Part shown: positions 1 through 7,752 of the stretch, one piece after another
Position numbering within the stretch: position 1 is the stretch's first letter
How the letters are laid out: every line of letters begins with the position of its first letter
NCBI RefSeq assembly: GCF_009720865.1
Contig: NZ_WNLA01000001.1
Span: 62,001 to 126,000, forward strand
DNA length: 64,000 nucleotides
Origin: Pseudoduganella ginsengisoli
GTDB taxonomy: Bacteria > Pseudomonadota > Gammaproteobacteria > Burkholderiales > Burkholderiaceae_D
Direction of reading: 5' to 3'
Position numbers and translations under genes: made by a program
The notes under the pieces: model-generated
The model's database searches: none
The model's input: only the letters and a program-made list of their open reading frames with translations
What the model was told of the DNA's origin: nothing

Positions 1-89
1 GCGATATCCGTATGTAAAAAGCGGCGCAACACTGCATTACCAAAGGAGCCAGTGCCACCTGTGATGAGCAATACTTTATCTTTGAACAT
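1..89 (-). CDS. NAD-dependent sugar-nucleotide dehydratase/epimerase, N-terminal part only
   Basis: The gene runs off the left edge of the window and only its first 29 codons are present. The reverse strand starts MFKDKVLLITGGTG and continues into SFGNAVL. The TGGTGSFG glycine-rich loop is the NAD(P)-binding motif of extended short-chain dehydrogenases. The exact opening matches the CapD/CapE/FlaA1 group (UDP-N-acetylglucosamine 4,6-dehydratases and relatives), which make nucleotide-sugar precursors for surface polysaccharides. This fits the neighbouring Wzx/Wzy/Wzz genes. The subgroup cannot be settled from 29 residues. A 67-base gap separates it from the methyltransferase stop upstream on the same strand, so the two are probably co-transcribed. 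Confidence 0.75.
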   Translation of the reverse strand, partial: MFKDKVLLITGGTGSFGNAVLRRFLHTDI

Positions 90-156
90 AAGCTTCCAAA
101 ATTAAACAATTAACAACAAAACACACGGAACGAAGTCTTTCGGATTACCGCGTAGA

Positions 157-1479
157 TCAGGACACGTGAGCGTACGGCAACTTCTCCAGATAAGCTAATT
201 GCCTGCTAGTCCCTGGAATATTAAATATTGCCTTGGTTTTAAAATAAAGCGCAAACGCGCGCTCTTGCGACATGATTGAAAACTCAGCCGGACTACGCTG
301 GCGCAGGGCCGCCAGATGCTGCAACAACGGGTCATCTTGGCCAATAAACTCAACAATCAGATGCTGTTTTGACATCTGGCAAGCCATCTTGGCGATATTT
401 TCAAACGGAATCGATTCGGATATCGCCAAGTGATGAATCAACGCAAGCATCATAACAACATCACCCGCACCGGTGAGCCGCTGGAAAAGGCTGCTATATT
501 CACTGCCACACCATCCGCCCCCCCCAGCCATATCGGCCAGGTTGGCAATGACCGGATAAATTGCGCGATTCCCCATTGATTCCATGAACAGCTGTTCAAC
601 GCAATCATGATCCGAATCAACTGCAATCACACGGGCGCCTTCCTCTACTGCGAGACGGGAAAACTCACCAGTATTGCATCCCAGGTCAATTACCCACTTA
701 GCCTTTGCTTCCCGCAGCCACTCCTGTACCTGCCGGCGCTTTTCACTACTTGCAATGTCCTGATAGTGCTGGCGCGTTTCCGTATATTTTTGCCAGTTCC
801 TGTTTTTCCTGTTGGCTTTACCATAACGTCCTAACGTCCAGCCACAGAAGTCATACAAATTACGGTGCAGCGGCTCTTCGCCCTTTGACGGCGTCGATGT
901 TTTCACACCTCCGTCAGACGTCGAAAGTGACGTCAACATTGGCCATAAACGGGTAAGGAAGCGCCTCCACCCCATAATCTTGCGCGCATCCGGTAATGAA
1001 ATACCGTCGCGATTCAGACGAAATGACTGGTAAGCCCGTATTCCGGCCGTATTCGAAACACCAAATGGGAAAATAAAATGACGGGCAAATTGCCCGAATG
1101 CCCACCATTGCTTGGATGAAATAGTCTGAAACGAAAGATGATCACAAAAAAGCGGCTGAGTGCCTTCAAAGATCACATTCCAAGCCGATGCATCTTTTAA
1201 CTCGTATCCTGCGGAAAAGACTTCTCGCGAAATATCAAGCGTGATGTCTGCCGCAGCACGCAGCTGTGCATCTGACCACTCCAGTGGCAAGCTGACAAAC
1301 TCTACACGCGACGCACGAACCTCCTGCGGACCGACAATTTCAAACGGCACTAATTTTCCGCTACTGACCAACGATGCAGCTGTCAAACTGTGCAGGAAAT
1401 GACCAGGAGTGATTGGGTTGTATACACGGCGTATCAGCTCTTGCCCTACTAAAACCACTTCACCTTCAGGATCTCTCAT
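157..1479 (-). CDS. Class I SAM-dependent methyltransferase with kinase-like N-terminal region
   Basis: The C-terminal half (about residues 235-440) is a class I methyltransferase: motif I reads VIDLGCNTGEF near residue 263 and is followed by VIAVDSD as the acidic motif II. The N-terminal half has the signature D96-x4-N101 followed by D113 (LKDASAWNVIF, then PLFCDHLSF). This looks like the catalytic loop and metal-binding aspartate of APH- or LPS-kinase-like folds; that reading is my inference. The start chosen is ATG at 1479, with a GGAAG Shine-Dalgarno 4 bases upstream; a TTG at 1500 would add 7 residues. It overlaps the small YVDPGTG gene by 14 bases, suggesting translational coupling. It probably methylates a polysaccharide or a lipid-linked intermediate; the substrate is unknown. 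Confidence 0.8.
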   Translation of the reverse strand: MRDPEGEVVLVGQELIRRVYNPITPGHFLHSLTAASLVSSGKLVPFEIVGPQEVRASRVEFVSLPLEWSDAQLRAAADITLDISREVFSAGYELKDASAWNVIFEGTQPLFCDHLSFQTISSKQWWAFGQFARHFIFPFGVSNTAGIRAYQSFRLNRDGISLPDARKIMGWRRFLTRLWPMLTSLSTSDGGVKTSTPSKGEEPLHRNLYDFCGWTLGRYGKANRKNRNWQKYTETRQHYQDIASSEKRRQVQEWLREAKAKWVIDLGCNTGEFSRLAVEEGARVIAVDSDHDCVEQLFMESMGNRAIYPVIANLADMAGGGGWCGSEYSSLFQRLTGAGDVVMMLALIHHLAISESIPFENIAKMACQMSKQHLIVEFIGQDDPLLQHLAALRQRSPAEFSIMSQERAFALYFKTKAIFNIPGTSRQLAYLEKLPYAHVS

Positions 1480-1660
1480 CACGCTTCCGCAACTTGGCAA
1501 TCAAACGGGAAATCGACGCGATGGGATTTTTCAAGAAGAACACCACTGCACCAACCACTGCAAATAAGCTCTGAAGCATCAGCAAACCAGTGCCAGGGTC
1601 CACGTATGCATAGGCGGAGGTCTGCACCAGCATCAAGATCAAAAGTAGTTTATATTTCAT
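1466..1660 (-). CDS. Small exported membrane protein with YVDPGTG motif
   Basis: A 64-residue protein. It has a signal-like N-terminus (MKYKLLLILMLVQTSAYA), then directly YVDPGTGLLMLQ, one hydrophobic span (about residues 27-45, LQSLFAVVGAVVFFL) and a basic tail (RLIAKLRKRDERS). Mature proteins that begin YVDPGTG/YVDPGSG next to a methyltransferase and a sulfatase-like protein recur in polysaccharide clusters, as I recall them; the function is not known to me. The frame stays open for 45 codons upstream, but only the ATG at 1660 gives a sensible signal peptide. The stop overlaps the methyltransferase start, so the two form an operon on the minus strand. Confidence 0.7.
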   Translation of the reverse strand: MKYKLLLILMLVQTSAYAYVDPGTGLLMLQSLFAVVGAVVFFLKNPIASISRLIAKLRKRDERS

Positions 1661-2199
1661 CGAAGTTACTCTATCCAAATCCATTATTCGTGAACATAGG
1701 GCGACGACATATCTGCAATTCCAGTCATCGCAATATCCATGCTTACGCTGCTTGCGCAAGGCCCCACTCTCCGCACTGATGGCAGTATCAGCCAACTACG
1801 ACATACCCCAAGCTATCAGTTTAGCATGCCCCCCTCCCTAGCCCCAAAAAATGTGGCCAAGAATGCACATGCATACTACAACTTTCCACAACAACAAACA
1901 CCCGAGTCCGGCAGTTCCGGGCCCGATCCTCCTTTCCGGCCGCTCCGACTCTCTTACATATCAAAGACTTAGGTAGCATGTAAGCCCGTACTTTCAATAA
2001 GTTATGTTTACAATCTTGTGAAATAGAATTACAGTAATGGCATGTTCCTCAATCGCCGCAAACCCGATCTCAGGCGTTACGTCCGGCCTGGACATTGACC
2101 GGACTGCGGGACGAACTGGGCTTTGGCTTGCATAAGCTGTTACGGCGCACTGCTGCGTCACTGACTCGGAAACACTGGAACGATCGAACACCAGCACTT
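1661..2199. other. Divergent intergenic region of the polysaccharide locus
   Basis: About 540 bases lie between the leftward small membrane protein gene and the decayed export-gene fragment. No reading frame here looks like a protein; short open frames lack ribosome sites and recognisable motifs. The region must hold the promoter for the leftward operon and perhaps the one for the rightward wzz operon. I could not identify convincing -35/-10 or -24/-12 elements. Confidence 0.4.
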
Positions 2200-2637
2200 G
2201 CAGCGCACCTTAAGAAATCAGGTGTCACGCCAGAAGGTCACATTAACGATGTTTTCTTGATTCGAGCGGATGGCCCCGTGATTTCCGCCGATTATTTCTG
2301 TCGATTCCAACATGTGGTATTCAACCGAGCGGAAAATACCGCTATGATGGCAGTCGATAGCATTGTTGTGCCAGAAAAAGCGCCGCGGGAAACAGCAAGG
2401 GCGAATTTTACTCTTGAGGCCGAGGATTGCGCACATTTCCTCGTATCGATTGCGCCAGCACCACATGTAAAAAATCAAACGAGAGAGTCGCCGCTTGCGA
2501 CTTACGAACGCACCGTAGACCTTGCGCAGAAATTTGCCAGCTTCGTACTGTGCGCGGTCGCCATTCAAGTACTGACCAGGTCGCAGGGACTGGTCAACGG
2601 CCTACTGTGGCGAAATACTCGTGAACAGTTTCATTAA
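2200..2637 (+). pseudogene. Decayed C-terminal fragment of an SLBB polysaccharide export protein
   Basis: The plus-strand frame reads LAAHLKKSGVTPEG, then VFLIRADGPVIS, AVDSIVVPEKAP and finally FASFVLCAVAIQVL. These blocks occur in the same order as the last ~130 residues of the intact SLBB export protein at 9512-11884 (SDYLDKVGLRQEA, MFVIRVDGSVIG, YPGDTIVVPEK, LANFGLAAAALQVL). The segments between blocks have diverged. The PGD of the final SLBB block has become AVD. The upstream part of the open frame (from 2095) shows no similarity and there is no start with a ribosome site. It lies just 30 bases before wzz, where an export gene normally stands. Best read as the remnant of a displaced or deleted export gene. 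Confidence 0.65.
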
Positions 2638-2667
2638 TGATATGTACAAATTAAGTGTCTTTCCAAC

Positions 2668-3882
2668 ATGAATGAAATGCAGACCAGCGCCACCACATTA
2701 CAGCAAAGCGACAATGTCATTGGACACGCTATTATTGACAAACTGATTGCCCTGTCCGAATACAAGAAACTTATTATCGGATTCCCTGCAGTAATAGCGA
2801 TCGTTACTGTTGGGATATGTCTGACAATGAAAGACATCTATAAGGCAAGCACTAAAATACTTCCTCCGCAACAGGCGCAGTCTAGCGCTGCGGCCTTGCT
2901 TTCCCAATTAGGTGGTGCGGCCAGCGCGGTAGCCGGCGTTGCAGGCATCAAAAATCCGAACGATCTGTTCATTGGAATGTTAAAAAGTCGCCGAGTCGCC
3001 GACAACCTCATCGCCCGTTATGAATTGCCTAAGGTTTATGAAAACGATTCCATGGAAAAGGTCCGTAAGCGTTTGGCGGACAATACCCTGATTTCCACTG
3101 GAAAGGATGGCGTGATCCTTGTAGAAGTTCTGGACCACGATAAAAAACTTGCGCCCAGGCTGGCGAACTCATATGTGGAGGAATTGCAAAAACTGACGCA
3201 AGCCTTCGCGTTGACCGAGTCTTCCCAACGCAGGGTATTTTTCGAGCGTCAACTGGCCCTTTCCAAGGACAATCTCGCAGCGGCTGAGTTGGCGTTGAAC
3301 CGTTCTTTGGAAGCAAACGGCGTAATTAGTGTTGACAGCGACAGCCGTGCAATTGTCGAGATGGTAAGCCGGCTGCGTGCACAAATTGCTGCCAAGGAGA
3401 TCGAGCTTAACTCCATGCGAGCGTTTGTTACCAAGGATAACCACGAATATAAACGCACCCAGGAACAGCTGAGCAGTTTGCGTGACGAACTCAATAAATT
3501 GCAAAATGGAAATCCAGCTCGCGCGTTGGAAACCGCCGCAGGTAGTACAAAGGGGCAAGAGGGACTCAAGAACATCAAGATTCTGCGCGAGGTAAAGTAT
3601 CATCAAATGTTATTTGAGCTCTTATCAAAACAATATGAGGCAGCACGGCTTGATGAGGCTAAAGATGCACCAATGATTCAAGTGTTAGATAGCGCGATTG
3701 AACCTGAACGGAAGTTCAAGCCAGGCCGTGTGGTGATTGTTTTAACATCAACGATGATGGCATTTTTTGTGGCCTTGGGCTTGGCGCTTTTCTTGGCGGC
3801 CAAGAAGAAGGCATTGCGCGATCCGGAACTTGCGGCGAAATGGACGCAGTTCAAGCGCAATCTTCGTTTTGGGAAAGTATAA
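2668..3882 (+). CDS. wzz: Wzz-family polysaccharide chain-length determinant
   Basis: A 404-residue inner-membrane co-polymerase that sets polymer length together with the Wzy polymerase. Transmembrane segment 1 spans about residues 34-54 and segment 2 about 355-376. Segment 2 is preceded by the proline-rich stretch IEPERKFKPGR that is typical of Wzz. The periplasmic part holds a long coiled coil (about 180-290). There is no C-terminal tyrosine-kinase domain, so this is the short Wzz/FepE type and not a BY-kinase. The ATG at 2668 has no clear Shine-Dalgarno; a second ATG lies 3 codons on. It is the first intact gene of the rightward wzz-wzx-wzy-GT run. Confidence 0.88.
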   Translation: MNEMQTSATTLQQSDNVIGHAIIDKLIALSEYKKLIIGFPAVIAIVTVGICLTMKDIYKASTKILPPQQAQSSAAALLSQLGGAASAVAGVAGIKNPNDLFIGMLKSRRVADNLIARYELPKVYENDSMEKVRKRLADNTLISTGKDGVILVEVLDHDKKLAPRLANSYVEELQKLTQAFALTESSQRRVFFERQLALSKDNLAAAELALNRSLEANGVISVDSDSRAIVEMVSRLRAQIAAKEIELNSMRAFVTKDNHEYKRTQEQLSSLRDELNKLQNGNPARALETAAGSTKGQEGLKNIKILREVKYHQMLFELLSKQYEAARLDEAKDAPMIQVLDSAIEPERKFKPGRVVIVLTSTMMAFFVALGLALFLAAKKKALRDPELAAKWTQFKRNLRFGKV

Positions 3883-3921
3883 TTAATACAGCCTTACAGC
3901 AGTGCGGCGTCGTTGCGGCTT

Positions 3922-3943
3922 GTCGTCTGCACGGACGACTTTT
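3922..3943 (+). terminator. Weak hairpin with T-run between wzz and wzx
   Basis: The stem GTCGTC/GACGAC with a 6-base loop is followed directly by TTTT. With only six pairs it is more likely an attenuator or partial terminator that lowers transcription into wzx than a full stop. Confidence 0.35.
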
Positions 3944-3988
3944 AATTGGTTATGAAGTAAAGGCAGTGCTCCAAGGCTGTAGTCCAGA

Positions 3989-5482
3989 ATGAGAATTACT
4001 ATAAAAAATAACAATTCCGATTTTGCAATGTATTTCGCAGCAAAACTGGGGCCCGCTTTATTGGGGTTCTTGAACGTCTATCTAATTGCAAAATCACTTA
4101 CACCGGAAAATTACGGGAAATACTCACTCGCGATTACGCTGATATTACTTGTAAACCAAGTATTTGGATCATGGTTAACTCAGGCGCTATTTTTCTTCTT
4201 GCCTAAGTGCGCAGGACAGGCAACAGGCATGGCAAGTTGGTTCGGCCAGATAAATTTTCTGGTTGCCGTCGTCGGCTCCCTGATAGTGACGGGTCTACTT
4301 CCGTTATTTGAAATTGATGTGAAAATGGCGTTCGTTGGCGGCGCTGTCTTTTTTGCTCAAACTTACTGGAATTATTTGTCGACACTGTATCAATCCTTGG
4401 AGCGGCCGCGAATCCAGTTGATCGCGACTATCTGCCAGGTGTCGCTGCAAATTTTAGTAATTTTCTCATTGTATTTTTTTAATGCAATATCAGCATCCAG
4501 TGCACTCTTCACTGTTTTTATAGGATTCGCTGCGGGGTTGGTGTTTTTTCAGAAAAAAAGTGAAAGTGGCCGCGCAACAGTTGATTTTTCCGGGATCCAG
4601 ACAAAAAATTTTCTGCGTTATACAAAGCTTGCCTTCTTTTACGGCGGGCCTTTTTCCCTCTGGTTTTTATTTTCCCAAATTTTCACATATTCCGACAGAT
4701 TTTTGTTAAGTTGGGCAGGTTTGGCGCATGAAGTGGGGAAATACTCGGCTACCCGTGACTTGTTGCTTGGTTCAGCCAGCATTTTCGCAATGCCCCTGTT
4801 AATGGTAGCACATCCCATGATCATGCGCGTGTGGGCAGAGCGAAAGGATGCCGCCGAGATTGGCCAGATAATACAAAATAATTTAACAAAAATTTTTGTT
4901 GTCGGAACATTTTTTTGCCTCATGCTTTATCTGTATGGCGCTCCAACACTGTCGATGTTTTTACCGGCAAAGTATCAACTGCAGAACTATGAATATGCCA
5001 TGATTGGAGCGGCAATATTTTTTTCTGTGGCCTCCATGTATGCGCACAAGGCGCTTGAGGTGACAGGGGGAACCATGAAGATGGCTGCACTCGGAGGCGG
5101 GGTGGCGTTGTTTAGCTTGTTAGCTAACGCAGTCGTGATACGCGGCTTTGGGCTAACGGCTGTCATATTAATTGGGTTGCTAAGTCAGATGATCTATTAT
5201 TTTGGCGCAGCTTATCTTTCACGAAAATTGTGGAAAGTGCATGTTTCGATGAAGAGAATCATCACGACAATACTGGCAGCAGCAGTTGTGTGGACTATCT
5301 GCTGGTTAATCGATTTCAACTACCCCCACTCAATTAGCACAATGCTACCACTTCCCTGGGGACTGCTTGCCGGGGTAATTATCTCTTTGATGGCAATTCT
5401 ATCGTTTCCCGAAATAAATAGTATGTTTTATTCGCGAACTACCGCAACTGGTATTGGAAGTGATTGCCGCGAGGGTCTATGA
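3989..5482 (+). CDS. wzx: Oligosaccharide flippase, Wzx/MATE-like
   Basis: A 497-residue integral membrane protein with about 12-14 hydrophobic spans. It starts with a cytoplasmic stretch followed by AAKLGPALLGFLNVYLIAKS and LTPENYGKYSLA. The early 'NYGKYSLAIT' pattern is characteristic of RfbX/Wzx polysaccharide transporters of the MOP superfamily. It would flip lipid-linked repeat units across the inner membrane for polymerisation. It overlaps the next gene by 4 bases (ATGA). Base composition is A+T-rich compared with the flanking housekeeping genes, as in many transferred O-antigen/EPS genes. Sugar specificity cannot be read from sequence. Confidence 0.85.
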   Translation: MRITIKNNNSDFAMYFAAKLGPALLGFLNVYLIAKSLTPENYGKYSLAITLILLVNQVFGSWLTQALFFFLPKCAGQATGMASWFGQINFLVAVVGSLIVTGLLPLFEIDVKMAFVGGAVFFAQTYWNYLSTLYQSLERPRIQLIATICQVSLQILVIFSLYFFNAISASSALFTVFIGFAAGLVFFQKKSESGRATVDFSGIQTKNFLRYTKLAFFYGGPFSLWFLFSQIFTYSDRFLLSWAGLAHEVGKYSATRDLLLGSASIFAMPLLMVAHPMIMRVWAERKDAAEIGQIIQNNLTKIFVVGTFFCLMLYLYGAPTLSMFLPAKYQLQNYEYAMIGAAIFFSVASMYAHKALEVTGGTMKMAALGGGVALFSLLANAVVIRGFGLTAVILIGLLSQMIYYFGAAYLSRKLWKVHVSMKRIITTILAAAVVWTICWLIDFNYPHSISTMLPLPWGLLAGVIISLMAILSFPEINSMFYSRTTATGIGSDCREGL

Positions 5483-6747
5483 TGTTGATCTTTGGTGCGA
5501 TTCTTTTAATTATCACGTGCACGCTGTACATTTCTTATGAGAAGAGGCTGACGCCCGGACTTTGCCTTGTTGGGTCGTGGTCTTTTGTGTGTGTTACCCA
5601 AGGCATATTCGCCGCTGACATGTATTTCTCGTGGTTCGGCGGAGTCATTGTACTGGTGTTCTGCTCAGCCTTTATTGTAGGCGAATATTTTGGTTTAAGC
5701 GGGTTGCAGCATGTGCGAATAAATACGTTGGCAGAGCTTTCTGCGCGAGATCTTATCTTATCGCAGAAGTTTAGAAAGAATTTGTTAATAGTGGTTCTAA
5801 TCGTCGGGCTGTATTCGCTTGTCGCGATGGTTGACTATTATCAACTATTAAAAGGGTATTCAACCGGGGAAGAGGAATCAATAATCATATCAGGTGTTCG
5901 CGAAGTCCTAGCTGGTGATGGAATTCCCCTGCCCATGTTCATCAAGGTAGGAATAACGATGGCGTATGCCGGCGTGATTCTTGCACTGGTCTACTGGATT
6001 CTTTTTGGTTGGCGTTGGTTCTTGATTTTACCGATCATCAGTGTCGTTTTGTTTGGCTTCAGCCAGTCCGGAAGGGCCGGAACTATCATCATTTTGTTGC
6101 AAAGTTTCTCTGCGATGTATTTTCGGGATTTGTACAATGGAAAGCGAAATGCAGCGCAGAGATTGGGGTATCGGACTATGGCGTTGCTTGCCGTTGCTTT
6201 CTTGATATTTGTTGGAGGACAAATCCTAAGGGAGGGGGGCGAAGGAAAGGTCGAAGATGTTTTCCGCATTTTTTTGCATCTGCGCGGCTACATGTTTGGT
6301 GGTGTGTCAGCCTTTTCACACTATGTGGATTATTGGATGGTAGACGCCCAAGTCAGTTGGGGCCGGTATACGTTCTCTTCCTTATATCAAGCCTTGGGAT
6401 TGTATGCGCAAGAGACAGGCATATATGACCAATATGCGCCGATTTCTCAGCTAGGCGAGGTATCGAACATTTATACGGCATTTCGATCATTGATCGATGA
6501 CTTTCATCTTATCGGCGGGGCAATTTTTTGTCTGCTGTTTGGTTATGGAAGCGGGCGGTTGTTTTCGCGCTCGCTCCATGGTGACGTTCAATATTTCGGC
6601 CCTTTGATTGGAGTATATTCATGGGCTTTCTTTGCTCCGATGGCATCCCTGACATATTTCAATTCATTTTTGGTGGCGATGTTTTTCCCCTGGCTATATA
6701 TATTATATTTATTGCAGGGCGAGGGGAAGAGGATAGTGAAACTATGA
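5479..6747 (+). CDS. wzy: Wzy-like polysaccharide polymerase (O-antigen polymerase family)
   Basis: A 422-residue protein with about 10-12 hydrophobic spans and a large periplasmic loop near residues 260-340 (YVDYWMVDAQVSWGRYTF, GEVSNIYTAFRSLIDDF). This topology and the motif 'SNIYTAFR...DF..IG' fit O-antigen polymerases of the OAG/Wzy group. It would join repeat units in the periplasm, with Wzz setting length. The start is ATG 5479, with GAGGG 4 bases upstream and an ATGA overlap with wzx; a TTG at 5464 is less likely. Wzy sequences diverge greatly, so the call rests on topology and context. Confidence 0.75.
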   Translation: MMLIFGAILLIITCTLYISYEKRLTPGLCLVGSWSFVCVTQGIFAADMYFSWFGGVIVLVFCSAFIVGEYFGLSGLQHVRINTLAELSARDLILSQKFRKNLLIVVLIVGLYSLVAMVDYYQLLKGYSTGEEESIIISGVREVLAGDGIPLPMFIKVGITMAYAGVILALVYWILFGWRWFLILPIISVVLFGFSQSGRAGTIIILLQSFSAMYFRDLYNGKRNAAQRLGYRTMALLAVAFLIFVGGQILREGGEGKVEDVFRIFLHLRGYMFGGVSAFSHYVDYWMVDAQVSWGRYTFSSLYQALGLYAQETGIYDQYAPISQLGEVSNIYTAFRSLIDDFHLIGGAIFCLLFGYGSGRLFSRSLHGDVQYFGPLIGVYSWAFFAPMASLTYFNSFLVAMFFPWLYILYLLQGEGKRIVKL

Positions 6748-6887
6748 TTAACCGCCACTATGGCAATTTCGCCTGAATTGTCCTTCGAGTTTGAAAATTG
6801 AAATTTCTGATTGTTTACAGCTGAACTTGCTGTAACCAATCAATATTGCAACTTACACTGTCTTTTGCGCTCTTGCGGAGTTTGGTC

Positions 6888-7706
6888 TTGAAAACTTTCT
6901 ACTTCATATGTGTGAATTACAATAATTCGCATTTTACTAAATTAGCCTTGGCTAGCCTCGATGCTAATGCCCTGACGTCGAAAGCCTGTCGCATCGTTAC
7001 TGTAGTTGTCGATAATGCCTCCAATGATGCTGATTTCGCAAAGTTAAAGATGATATGTGGCCAACACGAAAATGTTGTACTGATTCGGTCTGAGGTAAAC
7101 GCAGGATATTTCGGGGGTCTGAACATCGGCCTCGATAGCATTGATCGAAAACCTGGTGACTTGGTCATGATTGGCAATAATGACCTAACCTTTCCACCCG
7201 ACTTTATTGAAACGCTGGTCGCGTCCAATTATCCAGACGACGTGTATGTTGTCGCTCCAGACGTGATCACAGCCGATGGGTATCATCAAAACCCCCATTG
7301 CCCGCGGCGTGTCTCGAAAAAGCGTAAGTTTCTTTATCGTTTATATTTTTCGCATTATTGGCTGGGTGCGCTGATGGGTTTCGCTTCGGCACAGCTCAAG
7401 GCACTGCGTGGCGGAAGGATGAATACGTTGGCTGGCACATCACGGTATATTCATATGGGAATCGGCGCATGCTACATTTTGACCGAGCGCTACTTCCAGC
7501 ATTTTAAGCGCCTTGATGATTCTGTATTTCTATATGGCGAAGAAGCGCTATTGGCAGGTCAGGTAATGTCGGTGGGAGGCAAGACCTATTATGATGCTGC
7601 GCTGACCGTTCATCATGCTGAAAGTGCAACGCTGTCAAAGCTGCCGTCGCGAACAACGTATGAATTTGCGAGAGCGTCCTATCCGAAGTATCGACAATAT
7701 CTTTAA
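6888..7706 (+). CDS. Family 2 glycosyltransferase
   Basis: A 272-residue GT-A fold enzyme. It opens FYFICVNYNNSHFTKLALAS, has VVVDNASND (nucleotide-binding strand) and NAGYFGGLNIGLD, and carries VMIGNNDLTF in place of the usual DXD. It ends with YGEEALLAGQV and a HH of the 'ALTVHHAESAT' kind, as in rhamnosyltransferase-like GT2 proteins. It probably adds a sugar to the lipid-linked repeat unit. The best start is TTG 6888, 7 bases after a GGAG Shine-Dalgarno; a TTG at 6846 would add 14 poorly supported residues. The 140-base gap after wzy holds no other gene. It is the only glycosyltransferase in the visible locus, so others must lie left of the window or elsewhere. Confidence 0.82.
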   Translation: MKTFYFICVNYNNSHFTKLALASLDANALTSKACRIVTVVVDNASNDADFAKLKMICGQHENVVLIRSEVNAGYFGGLNIGLDSIDRKPGDLVMIGNNDLTFPPDFIETLVASNYPDDVYVVAPDVITADGYHQNPHCPRRVSKKRKFLYRLYFSHYWLGALMGFASAQLKALRGGRMNTLAGTSRYIHMGIGACYILTERYFQHFKRLDDSVFLYGEEALLAGQVMSVGGKTYYDAALTVHHAESATLSKLPSRTTYEFARASYPKYRQYL

Positions 7707-7752
7707 CATCGCACTGGTGAATTGGCGTTCTTTGATAAATTCTGAAAAAGCG

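Noticed and set aside
2095-2199. The upstream part of the open frame containing the export-gene fragment, taken as a functional gene start
   Set aside because: The start would be TTG without a Shine-Dalgarno and the first 35 codons show no similarity to export proteins. Treated as decay, not as an N-terminus.
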